The notes: generated by a model from the sequence alone, not told the origin. Counted from the stretch's first letter, positions 41,686-50,810 are shown. The stretch is DNA of 64,000 nucleotides from Comamonas testosteroni ATCC 11996 (GCF_000241525.1 NZ_AHIL01000055.1:88905-152904), one strand, 5' to 3'. Numbers and translations: made by a program.

Positions 41686-44088
41686 TCAGTTGCGAACCGG
41701 CTTGCCGGTGTTCAACATGCCCAGGATTCGTTCATGGGTCTTGGGGTGGGCAATCAGATGACAGAAAGCCTTGCGCTCCAGGCTCATCAGATAGGCCTCA
41801 TCCACCAGCGTGCCGGCATCGACATCGCCGCCGCAGACCACATTGGCGATCAGGCCCGCAATATGCTGGTCGAACTCGCTGATGAAGCCGCCGTCGCGCA
41901 TATTGACCAGCGAGCCCTTGATCGTGGCCTGGCCGCTGCGGCCCGCCACGGGGAAGCTGCGCTTGTGCGGTGCACGCCAGCCGCCGGCCGCCATTGCCTT
42001 GGCCTCGTTGATGGCGACAAACAGCACCTCGTCCTTGTGGGCCACGACGATGTCGCTGTCCAGCAGATAGCCGAGCTTGCGCGACTCCAGCGCGCTGGTG
42101 CCCACCTTGGCCATGGCCGCAGCCGTGAAACCTTCGGTCAGGAAGGGCAGCAAATCCTTGCCGGTGCTGGTGGCGGCATTTTCGGCAGCGCGGCGGGCGA
42201 TATAGGTCAGGCCGCCGGCGCCGGGCACCAGACCCACGCCGACCTCCACCAGGCCGATATAGCTTTCCATATGGGCCACGCGACGCGCCGAGTACACCGC
42301 CATCTCGCAGCCGCCGCCCAGCGCCAGCCCGTGGATGGCAGACACCACGGGCACCTGTGCATAACGCAGGCGCAGCATCAGATTCTGCAGCTCCTGCTCG
42401 ATGCTCTCGATGGCGTCCGCTCCACCGATCACAAAGGCAGGCATGGTGGCCTCCAGGTCAGCGCCCACGCTGAAGGGCGCATCGCCGGACCAGATGACCA
42501 TGCCGTCGAAGTCGCTCTCGGCCGTATCCACCGCCTCCATCAGACCTTCCATGACTTCGGGGCTGATGGCGTGCATCTTGTTCTTGATGCTGGCGATCAA
42601 GATCTTGCCGTCCAGCGTCCAGGTGCGCAGCGCCCTGGTTTCGGCAATCGTCGTGCCAGCCGTCTGCCAGTCGGGCAGATCGGTTTCACCCAGCAGCTTT
42701 TCAGGGAACAGCTGACGCTCGTATACGGGCAGCACACGGCGCGGCACGAACTTGTTCTGCGCAGGGCTCCACGAGCCATTGCCGGTGTGCACTCCGCCGG
42801 CATCGGCCACCGGACCTTCGAAGACCCATTGAGGCAGCGGAGCCTTGCACAGCGCCTTGCCGGCGTCGATGTCCTCCTGGACCATCCTGGCCACCTCCAG
42901 CCAGCCGGCTTCCTGCCACAGCTCGAAGGGGCCCTGCTTCATGCCAAAGCCCCAGCGCATGGCCTGGTCCACATCGCGTGCGCAGTCGGCAATGGATTGC
43001 AGATGCACAGCGGCATAGTGGAAGCTGTTGCGCAAAATGGCCCAGAGGAACTGGCCTTCCTTGCCCTCGGCATTGCGCAGCAGCTTCAGGCGCTCTGCAG
43101 CGGGCTTCTTGAGCATGCGGCCGTACACCTCATCGGCCTTGCCGCCTGCGGGAATGTAGTCCTCGCTGTCGAGCTCGAACTGGAAGATGTCACGGCCGAC
43201 CTTCTTGTAGAAGCCCTTCTTGGTCTTCTGGCCCAGGTTGCCCAGCTCGATCAGCTTGGCCAGCACGGGCGGCGTGCCGAAGCTGCCGTAGAAGGGATCG
43301 GTCTCCAGGCTCAGATTGTCCTGCAGCGTCTTGACGACATGGGCCATGGTGTCCAGGCCCACCACGTCCGCAGTGCGAAAGGTGCCCGAGGAGGCACGGC
43401 CCAGCTTCTTGCCCGTGAGGTCGTCCACCACGTCGAAGGACAGGCCGAAGTTCTCGACCTCCTTCATCGTGGCCAGCATGCCGGCGATGCCGATGCGGTT
43501 GGCGATGAAGTTGGGCGTGTCGTGCGCACGCACCACGCCCTTACCCAGCGTGCTGGTGACAAAGGCTTCTAGCTGGTCCAGCACCTCGGCCTGTGTGGTG
43601 GGCGTGTTGATCAGCTCCACCAGCTGCATATAGCGCGGCGGGTTGAAGAAGTGGATGCCGCAAAAGCGCGGCTTGATGGCGTCGGGCAAGGCCTCGGACA
43701 GCTTGGTGATCGACAGGCCCGAGGTATTGGACGCCAGCAGAGCATGCTTGGCGACAAAGGGCGCGATCTTGTGATACAGGTCCAGCTTCCAGTCCATGCG
43801 CTCGGCGATGGCCTCGATCACCAGATCGCAGCCCTTGAGCAGCTTCATATGCTCTTCGTAGTTGGCCGGCTGGATCAGCTCCACATCGTCGGCCACGCCG
43901 ATCGGCGATGGCTTGAGCTTTTTCAGATTGGCAATGGCACGCTCTGCAATGCCGCTCTTGGAGCCTTCCTTGGCCGGCAGGTCAAACAAAATGACCGGCA
44001 CCTTGACGTTGACCAGATGGGCGGCGATCTGCGCACCCATCACGCCCGCGCCCAGCACGGCGACTTTTTTCACATTGAATCGGGACAT
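41686..44088 (-). CDS. 3-hydroxyacyl-CoA dehydrogenase / enoyl-CoA hydratase fusion
   Basis: 800 residues with the dehydrogenase first (NAD motif VLGAGVMGAQIAAHL at residues 9-23; HFFNPPRYMQLVELI) and the crotonase domain last (VGADLEATMPAFVIGG and IHGLALGGGCEMAVY at about 490-610). This order is the FadN/mmFE-like arrangement, reversed from E. coli FadB. The ATG at 44088 gives MSRFNVKKVAVLG. The protein supplies the hydration and second oxidation steps of beta-oxidation together with the downstream thiolase and upstream dehydrogenase. Confidence 0.92.
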   Translation of the reverse strand: MSRFNVKKVAVLGAGVMGAQIAAHLVNVKVPVILFDLPAKEGSKSGIAERAIANLKKLKPSPIGVADDVELIQPANYEEHMKLLKGCDLVIEAIAERMDWKLDLYHKIAPFVAKHALLASNTSGLSITKLSEALPDAIKPRFCGIHFFNPPRYMQLVELINTPTTQAEVLDQLEAFVTSTLGKGVVRAHDTPNFIANRIGIAGMLATMKEVENFGLSFDVVDDLTGKKLGRASSGTFRTADVVGLDTMAHVVKTLQDNLSLETDPFYGSFGTPPVLAKLIELGNLGQKTKKGFYKKVGRDIFQFELDSEDYIPAGGKADEVYGRMLKKPAAERLKLLRNAEGKEGQFLWAILRNSFHYAAVHLQSIADCARDVDQAMRWGFGMKQGPFELWQEAGWLEVARMVQEDIDAGKALCKAPLPQWVFEGPVADAGGVHTGNGSWSPAQNKFVPRRVLPVYERQLFPEKLLGETDLPDWQTAGTTIAETRALRTWTLDGKILIASIKNKMHAISPEVMEGLMEAVDTAESDFDGMVIWSGDAPFSVGADLEATMPAFVIGGADAIESIEQELQNLMLRLRYAQVPVVSAIHGLALGGGCEMAVYSARRVAHMESYIGLVEVGVGLVPGAGGLTYIARRAAENAATSTGKDLLPFLTEGFTAAAMAKVGTSALESRKLGYLLDSDIVVAHKDEVLFVAINEAKAMAAGGWRAPHKRSFPVAGRSGQATIKGSLVNMRDGGFISEFDQHIAGLIANVVCGGDVDAGTLVDEAYLMSLERKAFCHLIAHPKTHERILGMLNTGKPVRN

Positions 44089-44157
44089 GAGCAATGTTCC
44101 ATTGAGGGCCAGCTGCCGCACCATCGGCGTCAGCGCTGGCTGTTTGAGTCTTGATAT

Positions 44158-44601
44158 TTACTGAACGCGGATCCAGGTCTGGGTACGCCAGAAAGGACCG
44201 ATGGAGCCACGCACTTCCAGCTTCTGGCCTGCGTCGATGGGCGTCAGGCGCACGGTATAGGTCTTGCCGTTTTCGGGATCGAGAATCCTGCCGCCCTCCC
44301 AGACTTCCTTGCCTTCGGCCTTTTTGACGCCGCTGATCAGCGTCATGCCAACCACGGGCTTGTCCTTGAGCTCATCCTTGCACTCGGTGCACAGCGCATT
44401 CGGATCCGCGCCCTTGCGCAGCAGGGCCTCGACCTTGCCCGTGACCACGCCGCCGGCCTCGGTGATCTTCACCTGCGCCTTGGGCGTGTTTTCCTTTTCA
44501 TCCATGCTGCGCCAGGTGCCGACGGGCGACATCTGCGCCCAGGCGGCCGACATGCTGCCCGCTATCAATACAAGAGCTGCTACCGATTTAATCTTCTTCA
44601 T
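44158..44601 (-). CDS. DUF2147 domain-containing exported protein
   Basis: 147 residues. A signal peptide (MKKIKSVAALVLIAGSMSAA, cleavage near AWAQ) precedes a DUF2147 domain: SPVGTWRSMDEKENTPKAQVKI, a C-x-x-C pair (CTECKDEL), GRILDPENGKTY and the terminal WRTQTWIRV. The function is unknown; the fold is lipocalin-like in relatives. AGGA precedes the ATG. The start codon and first ten codons lie inside a degenerate copy of the 80-bp repeat element. Its place inside a beta-oxidation cluster is unexplained. Confidence 0.87.
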   Translation of the reverse strand: MKKIKSVAALVLIAGSMSAAWAQMSPVGTWRSMDEKENTPKAQVKITEAGGVVTGKVEALLRKGADPNALCTECKDELKDKPVVGMTLISGVKKAEGKEVWEGGRILDPENGKTYTVRLTPIDAGQKLEVRGSIGPFWRTQTWIRVQ

Positions 44602-44652
44602 TTCCGAGTCCTTTATATTCAAAACAACGGATGAATAGGCGCATGAAGCTAC
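44573..44652. repeat. 80-bp A+T-rich inverted-repeat element, copy 4 (degenerate)
   Basis: Terminal motifs AGCTG (44575-44579) and AGCT (44647-44650) have the same 76-nt span as the other copies. The right end AGGCGCATGAAGCTAC closely matches copy 1. The arms pair poorly here. It overlaps the first codons of the DUF2147 gene. Confidence 0.45.
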
Positions 44653-44688
44653 TTTTTCAATAGCAATACAGCATGCACCTGCACAGCA

Positions 44689-46485
44689 TCAGGCCAGGGC
44701 CGCGTCGCTGTCCATCAGCGACTGGCTGCCGGCGCGCGCGGTGCGCATCAGCGTCGCCGTCTCGGGGAACAGCTTGGCGAAATAAAAGCGCGCGGTCTGC
44801 AGCTTGCCCTGGTAGAAGGGATCTGCATTGCCGGCCGCGATCTCGCGCAGCGCCACCTGGGCCATGCGGGCAAACAGATAGCCGAAGACCAGATGGCCGG
44901 CCACACGCAGATAGTCCACGGCGGCTGCGCCGACTTCGTCGGGGTTCTGCATTCCCTTGAAACCGATCTCGGTGGTGAACTTGGTCATCTGCTCGCCCAG
45001 CACGGCAATGGGTGTGATGAACTCGCTCATCTTCTCGTTGACGCCTTCTTCCTCCACCAGCTGGGCGATCAGCTTGCCGAACTTCTTGAGCGTCGCGCCC
45101 TGGTTGCCCAGGATCTTGCGGCCCAGCAGATCCAGCGCCTGGATGCCGTTCGTGCCTTCATAGATCATGTTGATGCGCGCATCGCGCACAAACTGCTCCA
45201 TGCCCCATTCCTTGATGAAGCCGTGGCCTCCGAAGACCTGCTGGCTCAGCGTCGTCGCCGTCCAGCCGTTGTCGGTGATGAAGGCCTTGACGATGGGCGT
45301 CAGCAATGCCACCAGCTCGCCGCTGTCCTTGCGCACCTTCTCGTCGGGGTGGTGCAGCTCCTTGTCCAGCAGCAGGCCGCAGAAGGTGGACAGCGCGCGG
45401 CCGCCTTCGGCATAGGCCTTGGCCGTGAGCAGCATGCGGCGCACATCGGGGTGGACGATGATGGGGTCGGCCGGCTTGTCCTTGGCCTTCACGCCCGACA
45501 GGCTGCGCATCTGCAGGCGATCCTTGGCATAGGCCAGCGCATTCTGGTAGGCCACTTCGGTCAGCCCCAGCGACTGGTTGCCCACGCCCAGACGGGCCGC
45601 GTTCATCATCACGAACATGGCCTGCAGACCCTTGTTGGGCTCGCCCACCAGGGTGCCGATGGCACCGTCGATATTGATCTGGGCCGTGGCATTGCCGTGA
45701 ATGCCCATCTTGTGCTCCAGCGCACCGCAGAAAATCGGGTTGCGCTCGCCCAGCGTTCCATCGGCATTGACCTTGAACTTGGGCACGACGAACAGGCTGA
45801 TGCCCTTGGAGCCGACGGGTGCATCGGGCAGACGCGCCAGTACCAGGTGCACGATGTTGCTGGTGAAGTCATGCTCGCCGGCCGAGATGAAGATCTTGTT
45901 GCCGGTGACACGATAGCTGCCGTCCGCCAGCGGCTCGGCCTTGGTGCGCAGCAGGCCCAGGTCGGTGCCGCAGTGCGGCTCGGTCAGGCACATGGTGCCG
46001 GTCCACTCGCCGCTGGTCAGCTTGCCCAGATAGGTCTTCTTCTGCTCGGGCGTGCCGTAGGCATGCAGAGCCTCATAGGCGCCATGGGACAGACCGGGAT
46101 ACATGGTCCAGGCTTGATTGGCGCTATTGAGCATTTCATACAGCGCCGAATTGAGCACGAACGGCAGACCCTGGCCGCCATACTCCGGATCGCAGGACAG
46201 TGCCGGCCAGCCGCCTTCGATGAACTGCGCATACGCCTGCTTGAAGCCCTTGGGCGTGGTGACCTCGTGGGTCTCCTTGTTCAGCGTGCAGCCCTCTTCA
46301 TCGCCGGAGATATTCAAGGGAAACGCGATATTGGCCGCAAACTTTCCCGCCTCCTCGACCACCGCATTGATGGTGTCGGCATCGACCTCCGCGTACTTGG
46401 GAATCTGCTGATAGGTCTCGGTGACCTTGAAGACCTCGTGCATGAGGAATTGCATGTCACGCAGTGGCGGGTTGTAGCTGGGCAT
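44689..46485 (-). CDS. Acyl-CoA dehydrogenase (long form)
   Basis: 598-residue flavin dehydrogenase with N-terminal helical, middle beta and C-terminal helical domains, plus a C-terminal extension typical of the about 600-residue form. Visible blocks are MCLTEPHCGTDLGLLRTKA, GNKIFISAGEHD, the QVFGGHGFIKEWGMEQFVRDARI helix and the IYEGTNGIQALDLLGRKIL region with the likely catalytic glutamate. It performs the first oxidation of beta-oxidation. CAGGAGACGAC precedes the ATG. It lies just after the TetR gene. Confidence 0.93.
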   Translation of the reverse strand: MPSYNPPLRDMQFLMHEVFKVTETYQQIPKYAEVDADTINAVVEEAGKFAANIAFPLNISGDEEGCTLNKETHEVTTPKGFKQAYAQFIEGGWPALSCDPEYGGQGLPFVLNSALYEMLNSANQAWTMYPGLSHGAYEALHAYGTPEQKKTYLGKLTSGEWTGTMCLTEPHCGTDLGLLRTKAEPLADGSYRVTGNKIFISAGEHDFTSNIVHLVLARLPDAPVGSKGISLFVVPKFKVNADGTLGERNPIFCGALEHKMGIHGNATAQINIDGAIGTLVGEPNKGLQAMFVMMNAARLGVGNQSLGLTEVAYQNALAYAKDRLQMRSLSGVKAKDKPADPIIVHPDVRRMLLTAKAYAEGGRALSTFCGLLLDKELHHPDEKVRKDSGELVALLTPIVKAFITDNGWTATTLSQQVFGGHGFIKEWGMEQFVRDARINMIYEGTNGIQALDLLGRKILGNQGATLKKFGKLIAQLVEEEGVNEKMSEFITPIAVLGEQMTKFTTEIGFKGMQNPDEVGAAAVDYLRVAGHLVFGYLFARMAQVALREIAAGNADPFYQGKLQTARFYFAKLFPETATLMRTARAGSQSLMDSDAALA

Positions 46486-46560
46486 TTGTCGTCTCCTGTA
46501 ATGGTTGCGCGTTGAACGGTTTGCTTTTGGGGTTGGAACTGACGCGGGTTGTGAGTGGCG

Positions 46561-47358
46561 TCAGGCGGCTGGCGGCTCGCTGGCATAGCGCGCCAGAATG
46601 TTGTTGAAGCCTGCATGAGCCCGCTCTATCGAGCCGTCGCTATGCAGAAAGCGTGCCTCGTAATGCAGGGCAAGAATCAGACCGTGAATTTCAAACAGCA
46701 ACTGGCTGGCATCGGCATCGGCACGCAGATCGCCACATTCCTGGCTTTGCACGATGGTGCGGCGCATGGCAGCCAGCCATGTGCTGACGGACTCGACCAG
46801 CGCATCGCGCACCGGGCCCGTGCGGTCATCGAACTCCACCGCTCCACTGATATAGATGCAGCCGGAGTCGATCTCCATGGAAGTGCGCTTCATCCAGTTG
46901 CCAAACAGCTCGCGCAGACGCGGAATGCCGCGCGGCGCCTCGATGGCGGGGTAGAAGACTTCCTGCTCGAAACGGTCGTGGTACTCGTGCACCACGGAAA
47001 TCTGCAATTCCTCGCGCGAGCCGAAATGGGCAAACACACCTGATTTGCTCATGCCCGTGAGCTCGGCAATCGCGCCAATGGACAGGCCTTCAAGGCCGAT
47101 ATGCGTGGCAAGATTGAGCGCTGCCTCGACAATCGTGGCCTTGGTCTGCTGACCTTTTGCGAGCGATCTGCCCGCAGACCTGGTTGCAGCAGCCCCTTCC
47201 ACGGCCTTACTGGGGCTAACCGCAGCTTGCGCCTGGGCGTGCAGCTTGCGAGACTTTGCACTCGTCTTAGTGCTCGCAGCCCCCCTGCGGCCTGTCGGAT
47301 GCGCCACATCCCGACCTGCGGGCGAAGTTGAAGAACGGGAAACGGAAGACGAGGCCAT
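46561..47358 (-). CDS. TetR-family regulator of the acyl-CoA cluster
   Basis: 265 residues. A helix-turn-helix (about 85-115; GLSIGAIAELTGMSKSGVFAHFG) is preceded by an unusually long, Ser/Ala/Lys-rich tail of about 70 residues that looks disordered. A GTG at codon 53 is an alternative start. The C-terminal ligand domain (about 120-260) resembles TetR_C regulators of fatty-acid genes. A perfect palindrome 15 nt upstream of the ATG suggests autoregulation. The gene heads the cluster that includes the dehydrogenase, so acyl-CoA control is a reasonable inference. Confidence 0.83.
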   Translation of the reverse strand: MASSSVSRSSTSPAGRDVAHPTGRRGAASTKTSAKSRKLHAQAQAAVSPSKAVEGAAATRSAGRSLAKGQQTKATIVEAALNLATHIGLEGLSIGAIAELTGMSKSGVFAHFGSREELQISVVHEYHDRFEQEVFYPAIEAPRGIPRLRELFGNWMKRTSMEIDSGCIYISGAVEFDDRTGPVRDALVESVSTWLAAMRRTIVQSQECGDLRADADASQLLFEIHGLILALHYEARFLHSDGSIERAHAGFNNILARYASEPPAA

Positions 47359-47372
47359 GAAACTCTCAATAA

Positions 47373-47386
47373 AACGAACGTTCGTT
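47373..47386. promoter_or_regulatory. Likely TetR operator
   Basis: The perfect palindrome AACGAACGTTCGTT lies 15 nt upstream of the TetR start codon, a normal place for self-repression. No second copy was seen upstream of the acyl-CoA dehydrogenase gene. Confidence 0.65.
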
Positions 47387-47486
47387 CTATTTTGCACAGT
47401 TTCCGGCCGGTTTTGAATCCATCAAGGGTAAATACTTAGCCATCCCTGCCAGGACTTTTGCCGGCTCAGTTGCCTCGATACGCAAT

Positions 47487-47519
47487 AAAAAACGCCGCCA
47501 GTCCTGAGACTGCGGCGTT
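47487..47519 (-). terminator. Terminator after slmA
   Basis: AACGCCGC (47491-47498) pairs with GCGGCGTT (47512-47519); a CAGTC/GACT extension pairs with one bulge. On the minus strand six T follow. Confidence 0.82.
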
Positions 47520-47543
47520 CCGAAAGAGTGCCCGACGAGCGAC

Positions 47544-48239
47544 TCAGACCACGACCATCATGGCCAGGCTGGCATCCAGGTGCTCGGTGGGCAGGCGGCG
47601 AAAGCCCGAGCGGGCATAGCGCTGCAGACGTCCCAGCGCAAACGAGGTCAGCACACTGGCAGCCACCGATGCTTCGGCCGTCGGTGCAGCAGAGCCCATG
47701 GCGCCAGCGGCAGGGCGCAGGCATTGGCGCAAGGTGGACTCGATGCGGTCAAAGAACTGATTCATGCGGGTCTGCAGACGCTCATGCTCAAAAACAATGG
47801 CGTCGCCGACCATCACGCGCACCATGCCGGGGTTTTTTTCGCCAAACTGCAGCAGCAATGCCACCACGCGGTTGGCATTGCGCACGCTCGTGACCGGATC
47901 ATGCGCTGCCTCGGGCACATCGCGGCCCACGATTTGCTGCACCAGCGTGAAGACGGACTGCTCGATGAACTCGATCAGGCCCTCGAACATCTGGGCCTTG
48001 CTGGCGAAGTGGCGGTACAGGGCCGCCTCGCTCACGCTCAGATGGGCAGCCAGGGCCGCCGTGGTAATGCGGTCGGCACCCGGCTTTTCCAGCATGGAGG
48101 CCAATGCCTGCAGGATTTGCTCGCGGCGTTCGCCGGGCTTGGGACGCTTGCGCGCAGGAGCCATGGCGGGAGCGGCAGGACTGTCCTCCGCGGGATTTTC
48201 AATATTGGAAACAGGCGACAGGACTTCAGACTCAGACAT
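47544..48239 (-). CDS. slmA: Nucleoid occlusion factor SlmA
   Basis: 231-residue TetR-fold protein. SlmA hallmarks are visible: REQILQALASMLEKPGADRI, TTAALAAHLSVSEAALYRHF (helix-turn-helix, 59-78) and SKAQMFEGLIEFIEQSVF. SlmA binds chromosomal SBS sites and blocks FtsZ assembly over the nucleoid. The N-terminal 30 residues are Pro/Ala-rich and variable. ATG at 48239 gives MSESEVLSPV. It lies near argB, as in related beta-proteobacteria, with the two-component pair between them. Confidence 0.9.
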   Translation of the reverse strand: MSESEVLSPVSNIENPAEDSPAAPAMAPARKRPKPGERREQILQALASMLEKPGADRITTAALAAHLSVSEAALYRHFASKAQMFEGLIEFIEQSVFTLVQQIVGRDVPEAAHDPVTSVRNANRVVALLLQFGEKNPGMVRVMVGDAIVFEHERLQTRMNQFFDRIESTLRQCLRPAAGAMGSAAPTAEASVAASVLTSFALGRLQRYARSGFRRLPTEHLDASLAMMVVV

Positions 48240-48415
48240 AGGCGACTCAGTATTTATTAGCAATTTTCTCACAGCCAGTTGCACTGTTAAGCACACGACT
48301 ATCCTTACCGGCAGGTGCCAGGTGCGTCAAACCAACCTTAATACACAGCAGGCTTGCGGTCTCCACCCCGAACTTTCACCCCCGCTCTCACCAACACGCA
48401 AGCGTAACCGAGAAA

Positions 48416-49915
48416 TTAACCTTTGAGAGCTTCAGATACCTCATGACTGCCTTCTGAAACTGATTGAACCGGAATTTCAAGTCTTACTAATAGACCTTTA
48501 CCGAAACTTCCATCTGAAAAACTCAGTACACCTTGATGCAATTGCGTTATTTCATCGGCAATTGCCAGGCCCAGACCGGTTCCTTCTTCAATCACTCCCT
48601 GGGCGCGATAGAAACGCTGGGTAATCTGGCTGCGCTCTTCCTCGGGCACGCCGGGGCCGTCATCGTCAACCTCGACAAAAGCCCATTGCTGCACACCTGC
48701 CATCTGCAGCAAGGTGGCATCGTCCGTGCCCACGGGCCGGGGGCGCAGACCGCAGCGCAAGGTGACGCTGCCGCCGCGGGGCGTGTACTTGATGGCGTTT
48801 TCCACCAGGTTGGAAACCAGTTCGCGCAGCAACCAGCTATGGCCCCAGACTGATGCAGGCTCGACCTCGAGACCAAAGTCCAGATGCTTGATCGAGGCCC
48901 TATCGATAAAGGTCTCGAGCATGCTTTCGCAGAGCTCCTTGAGATCCACCTCCTGCAGCGGCTGCACCTCGGCATTGCGCGCATCGGCACGCGACAGGGC
49001 CAGCAACTGACGCGCCAGCTGGGAAGTGCGCCGGGTTGCATCGCGCAGCTGCTCGATCTGCTCCACCGTGAGCACGACCTGCGCCGGCTCACCCGTACGC
49101 TTGGCCAGGCGCCTGGCCTCCTGTCCGCTCAGGGCCCAGGCTTCCACCTGGGTCTGCAGGGCCGCCAGCGGCGTGCGCAACTGGTGGGCTGCATCGGCGA
49201 CGAAACGGCGCTGGCCTTCAGCCTGGGCATTGACCAGGGAGAACAGGCGATTGAGCGAGCGCACCAGAGGCCGCACCTCGGCTGGCGAGGTCTGCTCGTC
49301 AATCGGGCTCAGATCGCGCGGCGAGCGGCGCTCCACCGCCTGCGTCAGCTTGTGCAGCGGCTTGAAGGCCCGGCTCACCGACCAGTAAATGGCCACGGCC
49401 GCGCCCGCAATCAGCAGCAGATTGGGCAGCAGCACATGCATCAGCAACTGGCGCACCCATTGCTGGCGCACATCGCTGCTGTCGGCCAGCATGACGACCA
49501 TCTCGCCAGCGCCATAGGTTTCGGCCTTGAGCACGGCAACGCGATAGGTCACGCCGTCGTGCTCCTGGCTATGGAATTCCGCTGTGCCGGTCGCAGGCAC
49601 ATCGAAGTTGATCCAGGTATCGCCTGCCACCACATTGCCCTGCAGATCGCCCACGGCATAGCCTGCTTCATCGCCCTGATTGCGCAAAAAGTCTTCGACG
49701 CTTGGCGTCAGCGACACCAGCGGCGGCGTGCCGTCCGCAATCGAGGGCGCGAGCACCGAATCGGCCAGGGCCGGCAGCAAGCGCAACAAACGCTGGTCAT
49801 GCTGGGTGGAGGCCTCATCTGCGGCGCTGTAGCTGAACCAGCCCCCCATGGCCGCCAACAGCATCAGCGGCACCAAAAGCAGAACCAACAGCCGAAAACG
49901 CAGATTGGCGGTCAT
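48416..49915 (-). CDS. Sensor histidine kinase (TctE/QseC-like)
   Basis: 499 residues. Membrane helices lie at about 7-26 and 158-180, flanking a periplasmic 2CSK_N-like sensor region. A HAMP-like segment is at about 182-230. The phospho-acceptor is H244 in DAAHQLRTPLAAL. The catalytic region has the N box LVSNLVENAIKYTP, G1 DDDGPGVP and G2 GTGLGLAI. It lies 130 nt downstream of its response regulator gene, with an 80-bp repeat element in the gap. TctE-type kinases sense tricarboxylates and control Bug/TTT systems, a possible but unproven link to the Bug genes in this window. Confidence 0.92.
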   Translation of the reverse strand: MTANLRFRLLVLLLVPLMLLAAMGGWFSYSAADEASTQHDQRLLRLLPALADSVLAPSIADGTPPLVSLTPSVEDFLRNQGDEAGYAVGDLQGNVVAGDTWINFDVPATGTAEFHSQEHDGVTYRVAVLKAETYGAGEMVVMLADSSDVRQQWVRQLLMHVLLPNLLLIAGAAVAIYWSVSRAFKPLHKLTQAVERRSPRDLSPIDEQTSPAEVRPLVRSLNRLFSLVNAQAEGQRRFVADAAHQLRTPLAALQTQVEAWALSGQEARRLAKRTGEPAQVVLTVEQIEQLRDATRRTSQLARQLLALSRADARNAEVQPLQEVDLKELCESMLETFIDRASIKHLDFGLEVEPASVWGHSWLLRELVSNLVENAIKYTPRGGSVTLRCGLRPRPVGTDDATLLQMAGVQQWAFVEVDDDGPGVPEEERSQITQRFYRAQGVIEEGTGLGLAIADEITQLHQGVLSFSDGSFGKGLLVRLEIPVQSVSEGSHEVSEALKG

Positions 49916-49954
49916 TAATGCTTATTCAATGAGAACTCGGAGTATTCAATTTTT

Positions 49955-50034
49955 ATAGCTGCAAGCGCCTTATTAATAACCAGTTCAGATATATAAATAA
50001 CTAAACTCCATATCAATCAAGCGCTAACAGCTAT
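49955..50034. repeat. 80-bp A+T-rich inverted-repeat element, copy 5
   Basis: Left end ATAGCTGCAAGCGCCTTATT and right end CAAGCGCTAACAGCTAT are complementary over ATAGCTG..AGCGC. The span between terminal motifs is 76 nt. It fills the gap between the response regulator and kinase genes. Confidence 0.78.
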
Positions 50035-50045
50035 CAAATCGAGCA

Positions 50046-50765
50046 TCAAACGGATTCAGGCATCAACTCCAGCCGATAACCGAAACCGCGAATGGAGCGC
50101 AGGGCCACGCCATGTGGCTCCAGTTTGCTGCGCAGGCGGGACACATAAACTTCCACGGCATTCGGCGTGATTTCACGGTCCCAACCGGTCAGGGCCTGCA
50201 GCAACTTTTCCTTGCTGGCGGGTTTGGGGGCATTGAGCAGCAGATACTCCAGCACCGTCCATTCACGTGGCCCCAGGTCGATGGGGAGCAGCTTGCCTTC
50301 AGTTTCGCCCTCCTGCGGCAGCTGGCGTGCGCCGGCGCGACGGCCCGCCGTATCCAGCTCAATGCAGCCAAAGTTCAGGACAGCCGAAGTTGCTGCCTGG
50401 GAGCGGCGCATCAGCGCACGCAGGCGCGCCAGCAACTCGGGCAGCTCGAACGGCTTGACCATATAGTCGTCAGCGCCCCAGTCCAGGCCCTGCACCCGGT
50501 CCTGCAGCGCATCGCGCGCCGTGAGGATCAACACCGGCATGGCCTTGCTTTCCACATCGCTGCTGCGCAGGCGACGCGTCAGCTCCAGGCCGTTGATGCC
50601 CGGCAGGCCGATATCGATCACCGCCACATCGAACGCCTCCTGGGCCAGTACCTCCAGCGCGCGCTCGGCACTGCCCACCCAGTCCACCGCATAACCGGCA
50701 TCGGAAAGACCCAGCTTGATACCGCTGGCCACCATCACATCATCTTCCACCAGAAGCAAACGCAT
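50046..50765 (-). CDS. OmpR-family response regulator (TctD/QseB-like)
   Basis: 239 residues. The receiver domain has acidic residues E7-D8-D9, phospho-acceptor D51 (VIDIGLPG), and K104 (MVKPFE). The winged-helix output domain (about 135-235) ends SIRGFGYRLELMPES. A short insertion (QEGETEGKLL) between the domains is notable but harmless. It is 130 nt upstream of the kinase gene in the same direction. The argB terminator lies between it and argB. Confidence 0.93.
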   Translation of the reverse strand: MRLLLVEDDVMVASGIKLGLSDAGYAVDWVGSAERALEVLAQEAFDVAVIDIGLPGINGLELTRRLRSSDVESKAMPVLILTARDALQDRVQGLDWGADDYMVKPFELPELLARLRALMRRSQAATSAVLNFGCIELDTAGRRAGARQLPQEGETEGKLLPIDLGPREWTVLEYLLLNAPKPASKEKLLQALTGWDREITPNAVEVYVSRLRSKLEPHGVALRSIRGFGYRLELMPESV

Positions 50766-50785
50766 AAAGTCCTACCTCGCTCAAA

Positions 50786-50810
50786 AACAAAAGCCGCCCA
50801 AAGGCGGCTT
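50786..50810 (-). terminator. Terminator after argB
   Basis: AAGCCGCC (50791-50798) and GGCGGCTT (50803-50810) close on CAAA. A T-rich tail follows on the minus strand. Confidence 0.75.

Noticed and set aside
40381..43572. Very long open frame on the plus strand opposite the thiolase and FadB-like genes
   Set aside because: It is antisense to two well-conserved enzymes, has low-complexity His/Gln/Arg-rich composition and no family motif. It follows from the codon structure of high G+C genes.
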